From Latrodectus hesperus (Eukaryota > Arthropoda > Arachnida > Araneae > Theridiidae), in assembly GCA_037975125.1 (NCBI GenBank), contig JAJQOW010000014.1, forward strand, positions 19,029,685-19,093,684: a stretch of DNA of 64,000 nucleotides, in the 5' to 3' direction. The notes under the pieces are model-generated. The model did not search any database. It saw only the letters and a list, made by a program, of their open reading frames with translations, and was not told the origin of the DNA. Positions 24,619 through 37,155 of this stretch are shown one piece after another. Position 1 is the first letter of the stretch, and each line of letters starts with the position of its first letter. The position numbers were made by a program, and so were the translations under genes.

Positions 24619-24845
24619 TGCTACTTCTTCTTCTTCTTAGAGTTGGGTTTGTATGTCATTGGGCACCTCTGCTTTTATCAGCATTTTGTACTATTAACTC
24701 CAAACCCAATGTTTCATAGTTCCAGTTGCTCGGGTCACCCTATTTTATTAATAAAGTCCGATAACCCTTTAATGGAGTCTAGGTGTAACTCTCTAGTATG
24801 GATGATGCCTAAGGAAGTTAATCTAGGGAGGGTTTATATATGCTA
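24619..24845 (+). repeat. Unclassified interspersed repeat fragment
   Basis: A block of higher complexity starting with CTTCTTCTTCTTCTTAG and the 34-bp segment shared with 18205-18238, then non-AT sequence to about 24845 (GGTCACCC, CCGATAACCC, CTAGGGAGGG). The reading LGLYVIGHLCFYQ recurs at both places. Probably a fragment of a larger mobile element. Confidence 0.5.
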
Positions 24846-24879
24846 CAGATTTATTTTTAAGAATCTGAAGAAATGAAAA

Positions 24880-26920
24880 ATATTTTATATGAAATTTCAT
24901 AGATAAAAACAATCGTTTTTATTATTATCTTAATTATGCAATTTATAATTCATATTGGAATGAAAATTATTTTATGCTTATTTTGATAAATTGATGGAAA
25001 CAAATTAGCAATTATTGAATTAAAAATTAAATAATATTCAAAAATAAGTAGCAATTTTTAGTCCTTAACAATGATTTTTAATTGAAATTTTTTTGCACTT
25101 ATTTAAAGATGTTTTTGATTAGCTTTTTTCTGAAACCTTTTATAATTTTCCTCTGCTTTTGCTCAAATATTCAAACTTTCTCACATTATTACAAGTCATT
25201 CTTGCTACAAAAAAAGGATTTTTTTTTTTACTTATACAAACATTATTTATTTACTCATGTCATAAGATTTTAGTAAAATTAACATAAATAGATTATTGAT
25301 GACTCTAAAATCTTACTGAGTTATTGCAGTTAAGCACAATAAAATTTGATTAATCTATTAATTTAAAGAAGAATGAGTTTATTTCATAAAATTTGTGCCA
25401 TAATTAATTTTTTTGCTAAACTGTTGTATTAAATTTTCAAAATAAAGAAGTGTAAAAATTTTTATAGTCCAGTTGGATCAAATAAATAAATCATTCAGAC
25501 TGCATTTACTAGGACGTAATGTGCTTACATTATTTTAACAAGCTATTTATCATGTAATTTTTTATGCTCAATGGTATTTATGATTAATATTCCATTTCAA
25601 TCATTATGCATTTTGATCTTTTGATAAAACTGTCTGTATTTGAAACATTTTCATTACAATTTAATGTATATTATGTTTCATAAATGTTGGCTGTTTTATT
25701 TACAAATCCTAAATAAATCATTAATAATATTATAAATAAACATGAACTTATATGTATAGTATATTTTATTAGCTATTTCTTCTTGTGTTTTGGTCATTTA
25801 ATTGAAAGAAAACAGTTTTTTCTTAATGCAGGTTTGATGCATACTGCACCTGTGAAACTACTAAGGGTAAGTAATATTTTGATTTATTTCACTGTTTTTA
25901 TTTATTTATTTATTTATTTTTATTTCAGAAAAAAAACTTTAAAAAAAACCTTTAACTTAATGACTCTTTTTCTACAATTTCTTATTACTCTGTTATGATT
26001 AAGTAAAATATTATAAGAAATAAAAAATTATTTTATATTTGTTCAAATTATCATGTATTACACCACTTTTTTATTTTTAATTCTTTCTGTAAAATAAAAT
26101 AAAAATTCAATAGTGATATCTTATATCAGCAGCAAAATTTCTATTCTGAATTTACATTCAAAAAGCATAAAAAATTTTCTGCATGCAAGTATGAAATTAT
26201 AAGAAAAATTACTTTTTATATAATTTAATTGACTGTATTAATTAACTGTAAAAGCTCGTCTTTCGTCACTGAAGTGATTATCAAATTTTTGGGCTTTGCA
26301 AAAAATTGTTCCAGAGTAAGTTTTTGATAAAAAATTTGTTTATTCCAATAAAATTTAAAAATATTAAGTTTTGCTTAAAATTATTATTAATTTTTTTCCC
26401 TTGCATAAATTTGTCTTAATCCCATGTTATTCATGTATAGATTAGCTATTGATTTTCATAATATTGTTTTATCTCTTGATTTTGAACTTTTATTATGATT
26501 CTTTCCTTAGAGTTATATTTTTGATACTGAATCACTTTATTTTTATGCTTAGCATGTCAATGCAATGTTTAAAAAAATGACAAGAGTTAAAATCTTTTAT
26601 CAGTGTGTAATTAAAAGTGTAAAATTATCATTTAATTATGAGTATTGAGAGATAGAACAGAGTAAAAGTAATTTGTTTAAATGTATTTTTTATAAATAAT
26701 TTAAATTTGTGGATTGAATAGTTTTTTGTCAGTAACATCAATTGGGACAAAAAGTAAGCATTATGCATTAACCAATCCTATTAAGTTGATTTTTATGTTA
26801 CATGATTATGTTTGAATAAATTGCAGGTAATAACATTATGATAAACTGTTAAGCAAATATAGAACAAAATTTTTCTGATGTGAAAGAATGCAATTTTTAT
26901 TTGCTGTCAATTTAAAAAAC
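24880..26920. other. AT-rich intron segment, nothing firm
   Basis: No transposon ends found. A small exon-like item at 25831-25866 (TTAATGCAG acceptor, AGG/GTAAGT donor, reading GLMHTAPVKLLR) does not fit the phase of the host gene and is not annotated as an exon. Confidence 0.5.
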
Positions 26921-26924
26921 ATTG

Positions 26925-28907
26925 TACAAACTCCTTTGAAACTCCTGGAATTTTGACTTAACTCTTTGAAAATCATGAATCAGCCCTAGTTTTTGCTTAC
27001 CTTGATGTATTTATTTTTTGTTAGAAAATATTATAATTTTTTTTTAATATTTTAAACTTTTCTAAGATTGTTTAAAAATCAAAATGTGTATTAGCTGTTA
27101 ATGTTACCACTAAATGGCAACACGGTACATAATATATTGCTGTATTCATAACTGTTGACTAAAATAAAGATCCAGTTCAGCTACAATAATTTCATGATAG
27201 TTCAGTTTAGTCAAGAACGGATGTAGTATCTACATTTATGTGTGTGAAATGAAGTAATAATCAACAGGATTGTCATGTTGTGCCATCAGGCAGGCGATTT
27301 TAATTTATTCTTTTCTATTTGTTTCTGTCTTTTATTTTGTATAAAATTCACTGAATATTAATATTTAAATATGAAATTTTTGAGTTAGAATATACTTTCC
27401 ATATTTTCCTTGCTGAAAATTGCTTATAATTTCAGTGAAAAGGGATGAATTTGTTTATCAATGAAATAAATTATTTAATATGCCTGGTTGGAATGGTCTT
27501 TTCAATGACAACTGGACTCTTGGAAAGTCAAAAATTGGCTTTTTTCAGTTCAGAAAGAATTTCATATTTTTCTAGAAGAGTTTAAATAATTACAACCAGC
27601 TGTAAGATATCAAGTTTGTATTGATGAGAAATTTGATCCTGTTAAAGAAAGAATAGATCATTTTATTTTAATTTACTCTCAAATAGACAAAATTATTGTC
27701 ACTTGTTAAAAGTAGTTAATTTGCTTTTATTGCTCTCTGATAGTGAAGCATCTGCTGATCTTAGGTTTTTTATGAACAAAAATATGATAGTAGAAAATTG
27801 AAATAATTAATCAATTGTGGTTAAGGGCATCATTGATTATCATGTCTGCAACATAGGAGATGTCAGCAATATAATAATTAACAAAAACATGTTTAGTTTT
27901 GCTGCCAATACCAGGCAAAAATATAAACTATATGTAGAGGAATTAAAACAAAAAAAAGAAGCCAATAAATGAAGGACAGCAAAAAATACTTCTTGAAAAA
28001 ATTGATGAACCAGTAATTAAAATGAAGGCCTTGGAAGATGACATATATGAACATGAAAAATCTGCAATTAGAATTACTGAGGATATTGAAAGAACTGGTA
28101 AATTAACATTAATTGCAAAGTCAAACACATGTCGCTTTGTTGCTTCACAAAAGCAACAATTATTACTTAGCATTAAAAATGAATTAATAGGGAAAGCTTT
28201 AGAGATGGAAAGTTAGCATTTTCTAATAGCAATATTGTGTATGTATAAATAACCAAGAAATATGAAAATCTATTGAATGATTAAAGAAGTAGAAAAGTCT
28301 AGAATATGGGTATAGAAATGTATAATTTTTAAAGAGTTTGAAAGTAAACAGAAGAAAAATTTAGAATTGTTTTTATTTGATAATTGGAGGGAAAGTCACA
28401 TCCTGGAAAGTTTGTCTAATAATTGTATTTATTTTGTTTCAAATACATATATATATTTATTTGATAAGATACTTTTATATACACCTTGAAATACTCTATA
28501 AATTAATAGACAAAAATCTCATGAAAATGCTTAAAAACTCTAAAGCTATGCATTACTTTGTACAATGTATAATTCAGTATGTAAGGAATATTGATTATTT
28601 TAATAAAAACATTTCGTCTATAACTATAAATTCATTTATGTGTTTAGAAGTAATCATTAAATATAATTTTAACTTAAATAAAAATATGTTCTCATTAATT
28701 TTTCCAATAATTTATTTCTATTGTTTTCTAATATAATTGGAATATTTTGTATGCATATAATTTTATCAATATTTATTAATAGATTTTAAAATAAAATAAA
28801 TGATTTAACAAGAATGTCCTGGAAATTCTTGATTTGACTGCCGGAAAAGTCTATAAAATTCCTGGAGTTGGATTCTTGGGAATCTATACGAACCTTGGTT
28901 TAACCAT
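26925..28907 (+). mobile_element. hAT-like element, copy D, internally deleted
   Basis: The left block (ACTCCTGGAATTTTGACTT at about 26940) and right block (GATTCTTGGGAATCTATACG, ending near 28905) match copies B and C. The 5' leader is kept through the start of the BED finger (27480-27560), then a deletion joins directly to the late catalytic region (CAGCTGTAAGATATCAAGTTTGTATTG matches copy A near 4865). The C-terminal part is the best preserved of the four copies. It is oriented like the others and lies in the long intron of the host gene. Confidence 0.68.
27890..28216 (+). pseudogene. hAT-like transposase C-terminal fragment (copy D)
   Basis: From about 28022 the frame is open for 64 codons to TAG at 28214: MKALEDDIYEHEKSAIRITE, then SNTCRFVASQKQQLLL and a lysine/glutamate-rich end. 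Upstream in broken frames are a Lys-rich helix and a FAANTRQKY-like block. The same order is found in copy A at 5150-5460, where LILLQNQVHVALVLYQHK-like decay is visible. The highly charged helical C-terminus follows the catalytic domain in this element family. Function beyond that is unknown. Confidence 0.6.
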
Positions 28908-28909
28908 TC

Positions 28910-31590
28910 TCTATTTAAATTGTATCTTGATTGATAAATAAAAGTTATGCTAGAGATTCAAGGGATTTCAAATATATTCATCATATAGAAAACTGATCTG
29001 TTTATGAATGATATATTTTGAGCTCTGATGTTAGTATTTAAGATTAAATTGAGTATAGACTTCATTTTCTAAAAAATTCTACATACCATGTGTCTAAGTG
29101 TAGCTTTATTATGGAAGACGTTTTTTCCACTTGTCTGTTTGAATAGAGTAAAAATGATTTATGAGAATACTTCTTACTTATTATCAGCTATCTCAGTTGT
29201 TCGTCATAATCTATACACCATTACAGTGCTTGTTCAGTGTACTTCCTGTTCCAAGGATTTAAGTATTAAATGTGAAATGTTTTTCTTATTATCAATTACC
29301 AACATAATGGTACAGTTATAAATAAATCTGGAGATAGTTATTTATTTCTATCATTTTTATTGTACTTAGCTTTGATGGTTTCAATAACAATATTGTTGGT
29401 TTTTAGCTCTTTGACAACTTTATAATTTTTTCCCCATGAATACTTACAAGCATGTATTAAATAGTTTTTTATTTACTGAATTCTGAAGATGGTATTCTTC
29501 TTAAAAATTTTCGTTGGTAGTTTTAAGATTTTTAAATAACTGTCATTTTTTACTTCTTTTTACACCGTTCTGCTTGCTGGGAAAAACTTCTCCTTAGGTT
29601 ATATAAGTTGTTATAAATTGTGAGCTAAGTAAAAGGCCCTTAAAACATTAAAAAAAATATTTTAGAGACAGTTGTCTCCGTAAAACAAGCTCTCATGATC
29701 TGACTTTTTTGTTAATTGGTCAGGTAATCTGTAATGTTTTTATACCAGGATTTTTTTTCCTTTTTTTTACATTTCTTTCAACAGCAAATTCTTGAATAAT
29801 GCCTTTCTGTATTTACCAGCACTAGAGGGCAGATTATTGTAACATGTATTTGAGCTGTAATTCATTTTTTAGTGCTTTTTTTTTGTATTCATTTTGTACT
29901 ATGTATTTTTTGTTTATTTGTATTCTTAAAGTAATTAAGTATTTTTCTTTACATATAATTATTAACTAGATGACTAGCTGAAAATTATATATTTGCAAAT
30001 TTAAATGATAATTTCCTAACTTATGTAAGATATTAATGTTTCATTTTATGAAATCATTACAAACAGGTATTATACATTGTATACATATAAATGGGTGTAT
30101 GCATTCTAAAACTAGACAAATAAAAAATACTAATCATTGTATAAAAATCAGATTTTATATTAAATTCATGTATATAGAGAAAATAAAAATAGATGAGCTC
30201 ACAATTTTTCTAATTTTGTTATTTGAACTTACAATTATATTGAAATAGAATTTTATTCTATAAGGTGTATTAGAAGAAAGCAAAAATAACATATGTTGGT
30301 TTCAAACGTAATTTTCTTTGCATTGTATTTATTGAGAAAAAATTTTCTTCAGTATATGAAGCTATACATTTGGTAACAGCGTTGTAGCTACTGGAATTTG
30401 CAAAACACCCAAAGGATTATTTGCAGTAAAGAAATTTGAAGTGTCTTATATATATTAATTAGATTGAAAAAAATACTCTTGTAAAGAATTGCAAGTGTAA
30501 AATTTAACTATGAAATTTAGTCTTTATTGTTGGTAGTTATGTTCATAATATTACATTATTCCAAATAATTAATTTAACAGTATTCAATCTTATTAGGAAT
30601 AACCTGTGAATGTTATTTTTTTCCATTCCTGACAAAGAAAGTATGCTTCTTAATAAATTTTAATCTTGAAAATTTTATTAATTGAATGAAGCAAATCAGC
30701 TTATTAATTTCTTTGAAAGAGAAAATTGTTTTTATATATACATAAATGGTTCAAGTTATCTTTTGACAAATCCTTCAAAACAAAAATGAAAAATTTTTCC
30801 AATGATAAAAAATTCCAAGATAGCATTTAAATTGTATCATTGGTTCTAGGTATTTAGAATCTTATCGCTTATTTTTTTATGTTGAAATGAGATAATTTTC
30901 ATTGATTGTTACTGATATTATATTATATTTTTAATAAAAATTATATTTTTCAAAACAACCTGTAACTTTGTTGTAGTTTTTCTTTCAACAAATAATATTC
31001 AGATTAATTAGTTATCTTCATTAAATTAGAATATTTTATAACAATATTCCAGTTTGATGAGTGATAATTTAATTTTAGATTGCATCTATAAAATATTATT
31101 GTTCATTTTGATTTAGATAATTTTTAAAACTAGAAATTTTCTTAATTGAACACTAATGTCATTCTATTTGAATAGTTTAAATAAAAATTTGATACTAAAG
31201 TTTTATATCACTGCCTATAAATATTTAAATTCCTTTACTTTGTCATTCATGTTCTTAATCATCAATATTTTATTAAAATTAAACTATATTGCAAATTTTT
31301 AAATATTAATGTTTTAATTATCATTGGTGTTTTAATAATGGGATATTTTAATCATCATTATTAAATTTTTCTTTACAAAATTGATAGTTAAAAGAGCTAA
31401 AACTTTTATATGAAAGGAAGTATGATTTTGTATTTATTAAATGATGAATCATGAAATTAGTTATACTTGATTTATTCCTCAAACCTTATGTGTTTTGTTA
31501 TATTTAAATAAAATTTATATTAGAGAAATAGTAATTAATATTTGTTTATGCGTCATTTCATTATAAATGATATATTTTATCTTTTGATAG
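28910..31590. other. AT-rich intron segment
   Basis: No gene or transposon recognised. Contains the CTCF-like site at 29816 and low-complexity T tracts around 29748-29770. Confidence 0.5.
29816..29832 (+). promoter_or_regulatory. CTCF-like motif
   Basis: CCAGCACTAGAGGGCAG fits the CTCF core (YAGRKGGCR within CCASYAGRKGGCR). It stands out in T-rich DNA. No binding evidence from sequence alone. Confidence 0.35.
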
Positions 31591-31625
31591 AAAAATCAGA
31601 AATCCAAGTTCACCAGACAAAAACA
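31591..31625 (+). CDS. Candidate small exon of unidentified gene (exon iv)
   Basis: 35 bp between a TTTTGATAG acceptor (ending 31590) and a consensus ACA/GTAAGT donor (31626). Joined in phase 0 to exon 16071-16231 it reads KNQKSKFTRQK plus two bases (CA). Those two bases with the first G of the 37098 exon give Gln and lead straight into an open frame that stops properly. The peptide is strongly basic, a plausible cytosolic tail after the membrane segment. The exon is small and the preceding intron is over 15 kb, so missing exons or alternative splicing are possible. The two other frames are also open (KSEIQVHQTKT, KIRNPSSPDKN), so the choice rests only on phase agreement. Confidence 0.42.
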
Positions 31626-31764
31626 GTAAGTCCTCCCAAATCATTTTGCTCAACTAAAATATTTTGATTTTTGTCATGTATATTAATGAGTGTAAAATAT
31701 GAAATATTAATTTTTCCGGTCTGTTTCAAATACCTTTTTATAGAACAAACTGAATTAATTTAAA

Positions 31765-32016
31765 TTAAGAATCATTAAGCTTTAACTCTATTTTGCCAAT
31801 TGAATACAAGTTTTTTTTTATACTGGTACCACAGAATTCAGTATGGTTTGGAGATGACAAACTCATTAATAGGATTTCTGGAACATTTCTCCTGTAATCC
31901 AAATATTTGAAAAATTTATAATCTGTTAGTGAGAGGTCAGGTGAATATAATGATTGGTTTAAAATTTTGTTGCCCAACATGTGCAATATGTGACTCATGG
32001 TCATTGAAACATGCAA
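31765..32016 (-). pseudogene. Mariner transposase C-terminal fragment
   Basis: 83 codons open on the minus strand, starting within the second catalytic block and including YSPDLSLTDYKFFKYLDY and the C-terminal FCGTSIKK stretch (FYATGINKL in intact relatives). No full-length frame exists. Confidence 0.75.
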
Positions 32017-32690
32017 CCGACTATTATCATAAAGAAGAAGTTGGACTTTTTCTATTGCTTAGTACCACTATTTATGTTCAAGTTTCTGATGCCTTTCATT
32101 GATTTCCTTGCAATACTTCTTTGCTGAGGGGGTTTTGTCAGTTTATTGAAAGCTTTGGTGAATCAATCTGGTTGAGGATCTTCAATCACCATAATCTTGT
32201 TATGATAAAGTAATAGTTTCAGAAACTGTTGTCGAGCTTTGTTAATGTTCAGCCATTTGGTATACAGTTGTATCGATTTTTTCTGACTGTCAAAAAAGGT
32301 CCACTTCCCATCACTATTTGTTTAAGAAACTGATAAAAAAAATTTTATGAAGAAATGCAAAAGATCTCTCAAAACGGTTATCTTTTAATTTATAAGAAAC
32401 CCATTTAACCATCTCTTAACTTTGCCAATCCTTTTTACATGACAAAAAATGGTTGTTGGTGTTGCATTTAGCTCTTTTGCACAGTTTCAAAAAATATTGC
32501 TGGGATTTTTTCAACTATTGCTCATAGGACTTTTTTGTGCACAACTAAAACTGACCTGCCTCAATCATCATTTGTAAGACTTGCCACCAGATTCAAACTT
32601 TTCACAGCAATATCAAATTGTTCACTTACAGGTCTGTCTCTAAATGCAGCATAGATTGGTGTTCCAAGCCAAATTTCTGATTTAAGTAGC
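31765..32690 (-). mobile_element. Decayed mariner element, antisense
   Basis: The minus strand carries mariner transposase blocks in family order, reading downward from 32690. They include a GKSY/GRSV region, a damaged GLAKL region, and finally DNSRLHVSMTMSHILHMLGN and LYSPDLSLTDYKFFKYLDY (31765-32040). The last two correspond to HDNARPHVA and HPPYSPDLSPTDYHFF with the second and third Asp. Stops occur about every 20-40 codons, making this much older than the mariner at 22177. The TIRs could not be placed, so the span is approximate. Confidence 0.72.
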
Positions 32691-32699
32691 TTTTATTTT

Positions 32700-35600
32700 T
32701 AATTTTTAAATTGTTTGATAGGAAAAATCCATGTGCTATATTCTGCAGTTTTAGATTTAGTTTAATCATGGATAGTCTTCTTAATTTTAAATTAATCAGT
32801 GACAAAAATGGTTGTAATGCATGAAATATTTTGAGAAAAGTTCAGAGATAATGAAGTTATCTGTAAACTGCAGTCCAGGACATATTAAGTGTTATTAATT
32901 ACTTAGTCACAGCTTTACATTTCAATCTACATGCTGTAGATAATCATTCATTTACATTGAATTGTAAAACTTCTTCATCAATATAGAGTTTACTAGTACT
33001 GAAATATCCCATATCAATTTGTGTTATTATATTTAAAAATAATATATCTTGTAAATCAAAGGAAGAAAAATAACTTATTTTCTATTCATCACACAAAAAT
33101 ATCACTATTTTCTCTTTTGATGAATGTGAGTTAATGATGAGAAGTAATTCTCATGTTTTGCCTAAATAGATTTCAATTAAAAACAAAAATTTTAATACTT
33201 TTTTAAACAATATTATGCCAGTTAAATTTATCTTTATAAAATTTTTTACCTGTGCTGATTCTCATATTTTTTGCTCGTAATCTTCATAATTTTTTTATCT
33301 TAGAGATATTTTTTTTTACTTATATTGTATGATAAAACAAATAATTTTTGTTTTCAATTTTTTTCCAAACAAAACAAATATGTGTCTAAATCATCGATAT
33401 TTTTAATACATCTTATATTTTTATTAAAGTATCTGTTGTATAAATGTAATTTGGTAATTTGACTTTTTATTTTAAATTATCTTACACCTTCCAAATGATG
33501 ATTATGTATTTAAAGTATCGCATACAATCCTTCATTCAATTTTAAGTATCAAAATTTTGGGCAATCAAATAAAAATTTCAAAACAGTTAAAGAAGCTTTA
33601 GTTATGAAAATCCTCATTACAAGTGTTAGAAGTATTCACTTCTCCAATTATGAGAACGCATAAAGTAAAGCAGAGCAAAGCATTTTGTATGTATAGTGCA
33701 TCAGCTATAGAACATATTTGGGAAAATTTTCTTAATTTGTATATTTTACTGATCTGTATTTTTGACATTGATTGTATATTTGACATCTTTTCAATTAACA
33801 ATGCTGCAATTTTTTTTTCACAATTTGTAACTTTTTTGTTTGTTTAAAATTATACTGAGCAATTCATAGTTAATTATTTTATGTAAAAATTTTTATTATT
33901 TATAAATGTACAGAATTGTATGTTACTTTCCTTTGGATGTGTAATGTTAATAATCATTTACTAATTTATTTCTTTTATAGAACTAGGTGACATTAAATAT
34001 TTCTTTGGTTGACATGTTTAAAAGAGGTGATTTATTTGTGGTAAGTTAATTTTTTTCAAATTATGATTTCAAGAATTATTTACAAAAATTATTTTACTAG
34101 TAAATATAATTAACAATATGTATTAGGCTGAATGGAACTTTTATACATTATGTTGCTTAAAATAATTGTGTTAATGGTTGTATCTTTTAAATTATGATGA
34201 TTTTGATTGATTTGAATTGTTAAATAACTTGAAAAAAGCTAGAAAAGCTAGCTAGTTAGAAAATATGATGCAATTGTATGTAAAGCTATAAGAATAATTA
34301 AAGAAATGTAATTTTAAAATTTAGTCAGATCAAAAGAACCATAGAGAAATGTGTATATTAATTTTGAAAAAGAAATTAAAATGACATTGTTGTGAAATTA
34401 AGTTTTATATTAAAAAGGTATTCAAAAACATTAGGCACTAGTTTCTACAAACCTCTAATTCATGGATACTATCTCTAAAAATCTCTTATGTGAACTCATT
34501 TTCATATCTCTTTCATTTGGTTTTATTTTTAAATTTTTTCTTTTTTTTAAGAAACTTGAACTAATGTTTTTTTTTGTTGAATCGTAATCCCTTCCATTTA
34601 TTGATTTATACTAAAGAAGTATTAAATATTTATATAATATATATATATATTAAAAAATATGTACTGATGTTAAGACCCTGGGTTCTTTTTATGCCAAGCC
34701 TGTGGAATTTCTCTCACCTAATTTAATTTTTGTCTTACAACCCATTTTACTCAGTATATTCAAGTTTTAAGAGAGAATGTATTTACCAAATAATTTGTAT
34801 AAAATCCTGATTCTCTAAGACACTCTCACACCACACGGACCATATCTCCATACCTAAACTTTTTCTGATGTTTTTCAAATGCCTCTAATAAAATTAAATA
34901 ATAATTTTTATCCTCCTTCAGAAACATTGATATAAATAAAATTTCTGGAATGAAATTATTAAAAGACTTATTGTCATTTTCATTCATTATTGACATCAGT
35001 TATAATGTTATAAAAATTACATTATTATGAATAGTTTTCTCTCATTGCTATAGAAGAAAAGCATTTGCAATTGAGGCAAATATATCTGAGTCATCTACTC
35101 ATTTTTAATTTTCTTTTGTGAATGTAAATAAAGTTTTTTTGGTTACACCAAATGTGTATCATTAGTGTCATTTACTACAAATGTTACTCATATTTGTAAC
35201 TATTAATGAATTTATTAAAAATTGATCTTGTCTCAAATATGCTAACGAGTTCTGTTTAATTTTTTAAGCAATATGCTGACATCAGTATTTTAACTTCTTT
35301 TGAACTATTTATATTTTTACAACATAAATTTATTAAAATGTATATGAAAGATACACTATTAAATTGCATTTGGGATGTATATAAATTTGACTTGCGTATA
35401 AAAATCTTTATTTATGCTGCAAATTCAAATTGATTTCCAAAAATCTAGGACAAATCATAAAAAAGTAGAAACAATTCATTAAAAAGTCACCAATCCTTGT
35501 AAAATTTAAACATGATACGAAAATGTTAAATAAAACTGCAGTCTATATTTGTGACTGTGGCTACAATAAATGATTGTGAAATGAAAAGCAGACTTAAGAA

Positions 35601-36720
35601 CAAAATTGTTTAGCAAAATTGATAATTCTGAAAAATATATAAGTTTTGCTAACTTTATAATACTTAGTTAAGAAATCTGAATTAGTTATTTTGTAATAAT
35701 GAGTGTTAAGCATCATGTGTGTCTGAAAAGCTCTGATGAATATCTATTCACAAATTAAATACATGACAAGTTTTGTGATTAGCAATGAGTGTCAATTGTG
35801 AATTTTGCATTCAGAAAATTTGATCACAGATAATAACTACTGTGATGAGTGCCAATGATCTATGTTTGTAGCTGTGTGAATGAAAGCATAGAATTGGAAT
35901 ATCAACTCATATATTTTTCCATTTGCTGTTAATACAGGAAAGTTACTGTCAATTTGCAATGCCTAGACAATTTTTACATGTCTTCTGTGTAAGAAGTGAA
36001 CAGTTATTTGCTTGTTAACTCTTATTATGTGGCATGTGATGAACATTTAATGTCAATATGCTATTACAGTACTTGCTAGTAGAGGTCTACCCTTTTTGTA
36101 GATGAGTTCTGACTTAGCTACCCAAGAGCAGCAATTATTATTTGATCTGGATAAAACTGGAAACTTTTCATCCAGTACATAGCATTTGGGTAGTATATCT
36201 TTATGTTTAAAGATACTTCTATGATTTTGCATGTGAAATTATAATCTGGCTTTACTTCCAATGAATAGATAGCAAACCATCAAGCATATGTAAAAATTAA
36301 TGGAAAAAATAGTTCCAGCAGTTGGTGTAATCTATATATATCTTTGTCAATGCACACTTTTGGTGATTTTGCATGCAGAGCTGTGATTACTTTATATTTA
36401 TAAATAAAGTATTCATAAATCTTATGTACATTCTTATGCCATCACTATAAATGATATTTTCTTGCTACACTGTATCAGTACTACACTATCTAGAAAATGC
36501 ATCATGGATCATCTTATATTTACAAATAAGGGATTTTTCAGCATATTTGAAAGTGCTAGTGATACTACCAGATTTCAAATGTATTTAAAGTCTTGAAGAT
36601 CTCACTCTTCCTTCTCTGAAACTTTGTCGTGTTAAAACTGTTTTATAAGAATGTATAAAAGAAACTGATTTATTTAATTGTCTGGTAATTTATTTTAATT
36701 TTCAATGCTTTTTACAGTAT
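32700..36720. other. AT-rich intron segment, nothing recognised
   Basis: No element ends or coding signature were found. 35700-36620 is of somewhat higher complexity and may hide an old transposon that I cannot classify. A possible exon at 34005-34058 (AACTAG acceptor, GTG/GTAAGT donor) is in phase 0 at both ends and is treated as rejected. Confidence 0.45.
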
Positions 36721-36724
36721 ATAA

Positions 36725-36905
36725 CACATATAGTTTCTCCACAATGTTCATTCAGATGTGACCTTATCATTTGATCCTGGTTCAAAATGACGAGGTCCTG
36801 AGTGATAAGGAAGTATTCCAAACCTATTAACCTTAAGGTAATTCAGGCACTCGCCTGCACTGCAATGTATGCATACCCTATTATGTGATGTATATTGACT
36901 CAACT
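36725..36905 (-). repeat. Degraded repeat fragment with coding-like antisense frame
   Basis: The minus-strand reading includes CSAGECLNYLKVNRFGILPY and HSGPRHFEPGSND, a peptide pattern I associate with repeated sequences in spider genomes rather than with a host gene. No ends are visible. Lies in the last intron of the host gene. Confidence 0.4.
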
Positions 36906-37097
36906 TTTTAAAATTCATTGTGATATTTAATATTTGCATTTTTGTAATTTTCCCTAATTTTCTGTTATTAATATGGCTTTGATTATAAATGTATTAAAAA
37001 GCAATTTGGATATTTCTAAAATAACCTCAGATTTTATAAATTATAGTTTAAATTATTGATTATAAATGTAGTCATCATTTTTTTCTTTTAATTGTAG

Positions 37098-37155
37098 GGT
37101 TAATGAAAACAAAGAAGTCAATTTGGAAAATATATTTTCTTTGCTGAACTTTTGA
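37098..37155 (+). CDS. Candidate terminal coding exon (exon v) with stop
   Basis: Acceptor TTTTAATTGTAG ends at 37097. The first base G completes Gln with the CA left by exon 31591-31625, then VNENKEVNLENIFSLLNF and TGA (37153-37155). With the earlier exons the joined C-terminal part is about 189 residues: charged helices, a hydrophobic segment of about 32 residues, and a polar basic-then-acidic tail. AT-rich 3' untranslated sequence with AATAAA follows about 290 bases later. The exon is short, so its support is the splice site, the phase agreement across five exons and the plausible 3' end. Confidence 0.47.

Noticed and set aside
25831..25866. Small exon-like segment GLMHTAPVKLLR with AGG/GTAAGT donor
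   Set aside because: After the phase-0 end of exon iii it would read GTT TGA; it could only be used with an unknown extra exon.
34005..34058. Exon-like segment reading VTLNISLVDMFKRGDLFV between an AACTAG acceptor and GTG/GTAAGT donor
   Set aside because: Phase 0 on both sides cannot be placed between exon iv (two bases left over) and exon v; the better TATAG acceptor six bases upstream brings an in-frame stop.
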